Positions 23,208-26,158 of a stretch of DNA of 26,158 bases are shown piece by piece. The notes beneath the pieces are model-generated. The model was given only the letters and a program-made list of their open reading frames with translations. It ran no database searches and was not told where the DNA came from. The translations under genes were made by a program, and so were the position numbers. The number at the start of each line of letters is the position of its first letter. The stretch's first letter is position 1. The stretch is from an uncultured Muribaculaceae bacterium (lineage in GTDB: Bacteria; Bacteroidota; Bacteroidia; Bacteroidales; Muribaculaceae). The stretch lies in the NCBI GenBank assembly GCA_910578305.1, contig CAJTQH010000013.1, forward strand, positions 1-26,158, in the 5' to 3' direction.

Positions 23208-23257
23208 CATCCGTAAACAGTTCATTCGTTATATTATCTAAAAAATCAAACAAAACT

Positions 23258-23425
23258 ATGGCTTACGTAATCACTGACAAATGCGTTGCTTGTGGAACTT
23301 GTCTTCCCGTTTGCCCCGTAGAAGCTATCTCAGAAGGCGATATCTATCACATTGATCCCGACACTTGCATCGAGTGCGGTTCTTGTGCAGAAGTATGCCC
23401 CAGCGAAGCTATCATTCCGGGCTAA
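23258..23425 (+). CDS. 2[4Fe-4S] ferredoxin
   Basis: 55 residues, a clostridial-type ferredoxin of normal length. Two CxxCxxCxxxCP motifs are complete: C9, C12, C15, C19 and C37, C40, C43, C47, linked by the usual EAISEGDIYHIDPDTC stretch. It starts MAYVITDKC. It is a soluble low-potential electron carrier, and its position 118 bases after the oxidoreductase operon suggests it is that enzyme's acceptor. It has its own promoter and a following hairpin. Codons here (for example repeated GCT, CCC, TGC) look tuned for high expression compared with the neighbouring genes. Confidence 0.95.
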   Translation: MAYVITDKCVACGTCLPVCPVEAISEGDIYHIDPDTCIECGSCAEVCPSEAIIPG

Positions 23426-23442
23426 GCAACAAGCATATAGCA

Positions 23443-23486
23443 AAACGCTTACAGGTCTGGCATACAAGCCGGGCCTGTTTGCGTTT
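23443..23486 (+). terminator. Hairpin terminator after the ferredoxin gene
   Basis: AAACGC-TT-ACAGG-TCTGGC pairs with GCCGGG-CCTGT-TT-GCGTTT around ATACAA, with a TT/TT internal mismatch. The T-run is short (the stem ends in TTT), so it may be only moderately efficient. Confidence 0.6.
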
Positions 23487-23570
23487 ATGTCAGTCGGTTG
23501 ATGACGTTTTGTCGGGCCGGTGAGATTGATAAATGATAATAATTGCTCATGAGTAACGTTATATATAAAT

Positions 23571-25535
23571 ATGAAACGTATATTACTTATCATGTCTCTG
23601 ATAGCTTGTGTGGCAGCTACATCCTGCCGCGGCCCCAAGCTTGCCACTGCTGACGAGCAGATGGCTCGTGGCGAATATTATGATGCCTCTAAGACCTACC
23701 GCAAAGTATACAATAAGCTCACAAAGAAGAGTGAGCGTCCGTTGCGCGGAGAGGTGGCATTCAAGATGGCTCGTGCGCACCAGAAGCTCAATCAGTATGC
23801 TCAGGCATCGGCAGCTTATCAGAATGCCATGCGCTTCGGTTATCCCGATTCGTTGGCTCAGTTGTATCTTGCCCAGATGCTCCATGCCGACGGTAAGTAT
23901 GCTCAGGCTATCACAGCCTACGAGCAGTATCTCATGCAGTCGCCTCAGTCGGAAACCGCCAGAAACGGGCTTGAGGGAGCGCGTATGGCAAAGGCGTTGA
24001 AAGATAATCCTACGCGCTATGTGGTGCGTAATGCCAAGGCATTCAATTCACGTCGGTCGGATTTCGCGCCGATGTTCAACGGCGATATACTTTATTTTGC
24101 CACTACCAATGAAAAAGTGCAGGGCAATGCACGAAGCGAGATAACCGGCATGAAAAAGAGCGATATCTGGATGGTGCGCAAGGACGAGCAGGGCAAGTGG
24201 TTGCGTCCGGAGCCGGTGGAAGGTGATCTGAACTCAGAGATGGACGAAGGTATAATATCGTTTACACCAGATGGATCCACTATGTATCTGACAAAGGCAC
24301 GCCGTGCGCCTGACCGTAATACGGGTGTGGAGATATACACTTCCATGCGGAGCGATGCCCAATGGAGAACTCCGGTAAAATATGACATCACAGCCGACAC
24401 GCTGTCGAGCTACGGACATCCGGCTGTGTCGCCTTCGGGAGAGTATCTGTATTTTACCAGTGATATGCCCGGACTGGGAGGTAAGGATATATGGCGTATC
24501 AATCTGAAAGAGCCTGTGGGCTCGCTTGAGAACTTGGGCGAGGATATAAATACGTCTGGCGACGAGGTGTTTCCATACATGCTTACTGACAGTGTGATGA
24601 TATTTTCATCTGATGGTCATCCCGGGCTCGGAGGTCTTGACTTGTTCCGTGCTGAACTTCAGCCGTCGGGACGATGGACGGTGACCAATATGGGCGTACC
24701 GCTCAATTCGTCGGCCGATGATTTCGGTATTACTTATGAGAATGCGCCAAATCCACGTGGATATTTCAGCTCCAACCGTGGCGACAATCGAGGTTATGAC
24801 CATCTGTTTTCATTTGAGTTACCTGATCTGAAAATTACTCTTGCCGGATGGGTGACGGATCTTGATGAAGAGCCAATAGCCGGTGCAGTGGTGAGGATCG
24901 TGGGCAACGACGGATCTAATCAGCGAACGGCTACAAGAGCCGATGGTTCGTTCAGCTTTTCTCTCAAGCGTGGTGTCAGCTATGCCATGCTTGCCGGAGC
25001 CAAAGGATATCTGAATGCAAGGCAGGAATTCACCACAGATACGGCAGAGATCGATGCGGAGTATGGTGTGGATTTTATGCTGGCATCACTCAGTAAGCCA
25101 AATATAGTTGAAAATATATTTTATGATTTTGACCGTGCCACATTGCGTCCTGAATCAAAAGAAGCTCTTGATGAATTGGCACAATTGCTGCGCGACAATC
25201 CGAACATAACTATAGAAATGGCTTCTCATACAGATCGAGTGGGTTCGGAGGAATATAACATAGATCTGTCGCGTCGGCGTGCCAAGTCGGTGATAGATTA
25301 TCTTATAGAGGCGGGAATCTCTGCTGACAGATTGCAATATCAGGGCTACGGCAAGTCGCGTCCGAAGACTGTGACAAAACGTGTGGCACGCATGTATCCT
25401 CAGTTCAAGGAAGGCGATGTACTGACCGAAGAGTATATTCTGGCTCTGCCTGAAGAAGCTGACCGCGAGGCAGCCGATCAGGTCAACCGACGCACGGAAT
25501 TCAATGTGCTGTCGGTGGACTACCGCATGTATTAA
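23571..25535 (+). CDS. OmpA-family lipoprotein with TPR, beta-propeller and carboxypeptidase-like domains (PorE-like)
   Basis: 654 residues. The signal peptide (MKRILLIMSLIACVAATSC) ends in a cysteine at residue 19 that could be lipidated, although AATS-C is a weak lipobox. Tetratricopeptide repeats cover ~25-145 (YYDASKTYRKVYNKL; YAQASAAYQNAMRFG; YAQAITAYEQYL). A WD40/PD40-type propeller follows (~160-415) with repeated FTPDGSTMYLTKA, VSPSGEYLYFTSD and YFSSNRG blades. A carboxypeptidase regulatory domain (~420-500; ITLAGWVTDLDEEPIAGAVV) precedes an OmpA-like peptidoglycan-binding domain (~510-654; NIFYDFDRATLRPES, ASHTDRVGSEEYNIDLSRRR). This order matches PorE of the type IX secretion system. 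No other such gene is in the window, so a general envelope anchor role is also possible. Confidence 0.92.
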   Translation: MKRILLIMSLIACVAATSCRGPKLATADEQMARGEYYDASKTYRKVYNKLTKKSERPLRGEVAFKMARAHQKLNQYAQASAAYQNAMRFGYPDSLAQLYLAQMLHADGKYAQAITAYEQYLMQSPQSETARNGLEGARMAKALKDNPTRYVVRNAKAFNSRRSDFAPMFNGDILYFATTNEKVQGNARSEITGMKKSDIWMVRKDEQGKWLRPEPVEGDLNSEMDEGIISFTPDGSTMYLTKARRAPDRNTGVEIYTSMRSDAQWRTPVKYDITADTLSSYGHPAVSPSGEYLYFTSDMPGLGGKDIWRINLKEPVGSLENLGEDINTSGDEVFPYMLTDSVMIFSSDGHPGLGGLDLFRAELQPSGRWTVTNMGVPLNSSADDFGITYENAPNPRGYFSSNRGDNRGYDHLFSFELPDLKITLAGWVTDLDEEPIAGAVVRIVGNDGSNQRTATRADGSFSFSLKRGVSYAMLAGAKGYLNARQEFTTDTAEIDAEYGVDFMLASLSKPNIVENIFYDFDRATLRPESKEALDELAQLLRDNPNITIEMASHTDRVGSEEYNIDLSRRRAKSVIDYLIEAGISADRLQYQGYGKSRPKTVTKRVARMYPQFKEGDVLTEEYILALPEEADREAADQVNRRTEFNVLSVDYRMY

Positions 25536-25560
25536 ACAATCGTATAGTTGGCATATAGTT

Positions 25561-26158
25561 ATGGAGTTTCGCACTACTGTCAGACCGCTTGACTGTCGGG
25601 GTATGTTGAGTCATAGTTCGCCTGTGATGCTGCTCGGCTCATGTTTTTCAGACAATATCGGCGAACGTATGCGCCGGTCATTGTTTCCGGTAATGGTCAA
25701 TCCGTTTGGCACACTCTATAATCCAGAGAGCATAAAGATGGTTCTGGAGCGTTTTTTGACCGGATCTTTCATAGATGAACGCGAGTTGGTGAGCAACGGA
25801 CGGTTGTATCATTGTTTCTTGTGTCATTCGTCGCTGTCGTCTACTGATCCTCATAAGGTGGTGGACGTTGTGAACAGCCGGATAGAGTCGGCAGGAAATT
25901 TTCTCCGTAGAGTGAAGGCCGTGATAGTAACTCTCGGAACGGCATGGGTGTACAGGCTTGCTTCGACGGGTGATGTAGTGGCTAACTGCCATAAGTTTCC
26001 ATTGTCGCATTTCACGCGGAGCATTCTTACTGTAGACGAAGCAACTGCTGCTCTCACAGACATTGTTGATATGCTTGCAGCCGTAGCCCTTGATAAAGGT
26101 GATTGCGGCGGAGGCGGAGCCGCCGGTGGCCAGCATGGGGTCCAGCACGATAACATCC
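25561..26158 (+). CDS. GSCFA domain protein, partial (3' part lost at the window end)
   Basis: It starts with an ATG 25 bases after the PorE-like gene and stays open to the window edge. The opening MEFRTTVRP and the motif VMLLGSCFSDNIGERMR are the hallmark of the GSCFA family (PF08885). NPFGTLYNP, then RLYHCFLCHSS, and VIVTLGTAWVYR are also family features. GSCFA proteins resemble SGNH/GDSL hydrolases and are common in Bacteroidetes; the substrate is unknown. From about residue 168 (26065 onward) the reading turns into a glycine/alanine-rich string unlike the family. That part is better explained by a different gene on the other strand, so only 25561 to about 26065-26085 should be trusted. 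Confidence 0.85.
   Translation, partial: MEFRTTVRPLDCRGMLSHSSPVMLLGSCFSDNIGERMRRSLFPVMVNPFGTLYNPESIKMVLERFLTGSFIDERELVSNGRLYHCFLCHSSLSSTDPHKVVDVVNSRIESAGNFLRRVKAVIVTLGTAWVYRLASTGDVVANCHKFPLSHFTRSILTVDEATAALTDIVDMLAAVALDKGDCGGGGAAGGQHGVQHDNI
26065..26158 (-). pseudogene. upp: Fragment of uracil phosphoribosyltransferase, probably joined by misassembly
   Basis: On the minus strand the last bases read DVIVLDPMLATGGSASAAI, then a TFIKGYGCKHIN stretch. DPMLATGGS is the PRPP-binding signature of uracil phosphoribosyltransferase. Homology stops near 26065-26070, where the family would continue with a CLVAAPEG-like segment. The fragment is visibly more GC-rich (GCC/GGC codons) than the rest of the window. 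It lies inside, and antisense to, the GSCFA gene. Together these point to a chimeric contig end with DNA from another organism, rather than a real gene here. Confidence 0.75.

Noticed and set aside
26065..26158. Genuine overlapping convergent upp gene
   Set aside because: The match stops abruptly inside the enzyme, and composition differs from the surroundings, so a chimeric join is the simpler explanation.

Overview
The window reads as chromosomal DNA of a gut Bacteroidales bacterium, most likely of the Muribaculaceae/Bacteroides kind. The basis is the repeated Bacteroidetes promoter pattern (TTTG or TTG, 18-20 bases, then TAnnTTTG), the absence of Shine-Dalgarno sites, and typical core genes: a 2-oxoacid:ferredoxin oxidoreductase operon, an OmpA protein with TPR, propeller and carboxypeptidase-like domains, and a GSCFA protein. 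This is inferred by reading alone; no database search was possible.

Layout. 1-1,365: an AraC regulator and a CAT-anticodon tRNA with promoter and terminator. 1,416-8,101: a compact minus-strand accessory operon, read right to left. It encodes an integrase-like protein without a catalytic domain, a soluble FtsK-type motor with a long C-terminal extension, an ADP-ribosylglycohydrolase, and three divergent paralogs of an uncharacterised family. 8,372-10,563: a PD-(D/E)XK nuclease-like protein and a second integrase-like protein. 10,564-12,397: a gene-poor stretch with two strong minus-strand promoters, each followed by a highly structured RNA candidate. One is a long 6S-like rod; the other has a pseudoknot topology and an intrinsic terminator. 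12,398-18,018: a tripartite efflux operon (ATPase, two permeases, adaptor, TolC). 18,200-20,355: a Crp/Fnr regulator and a DbpA-like helicase. 20,472-23,140: the oxidoreductase operon, followed by a small 2[4Fe-4S] ferredoxin at 23,258-23,425. 23,571-25,535: a PorE-like lipoprotein. 25,561-end: a GSCFA protein whose last ~75-95 bases instead read, on the opposite strand, as uracil phosphoribosyltransferase. That looks like an assembly chimera.

The most striking item is the motor at 4,920-7,235. By eye it is an FtsK motor plus gamma domain, followed by a DnaA domain-I-like segment and an FtsZ C-terminal-domain-like segment that keeps the NxDxxD loop but has no GTPase domain. A second FtsZ-C-like segment closes the 372-residue protein encoded by 2,251-3,369 in the same operon. 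Together with the ADP-ribosylglycohydrolase and the integrase-like protein, this suggests an undescribed system that touches the replication and division machinery. Its role (interbacterial conflict, phage defence, or element maintenance) cannot be settled from sequence alone.
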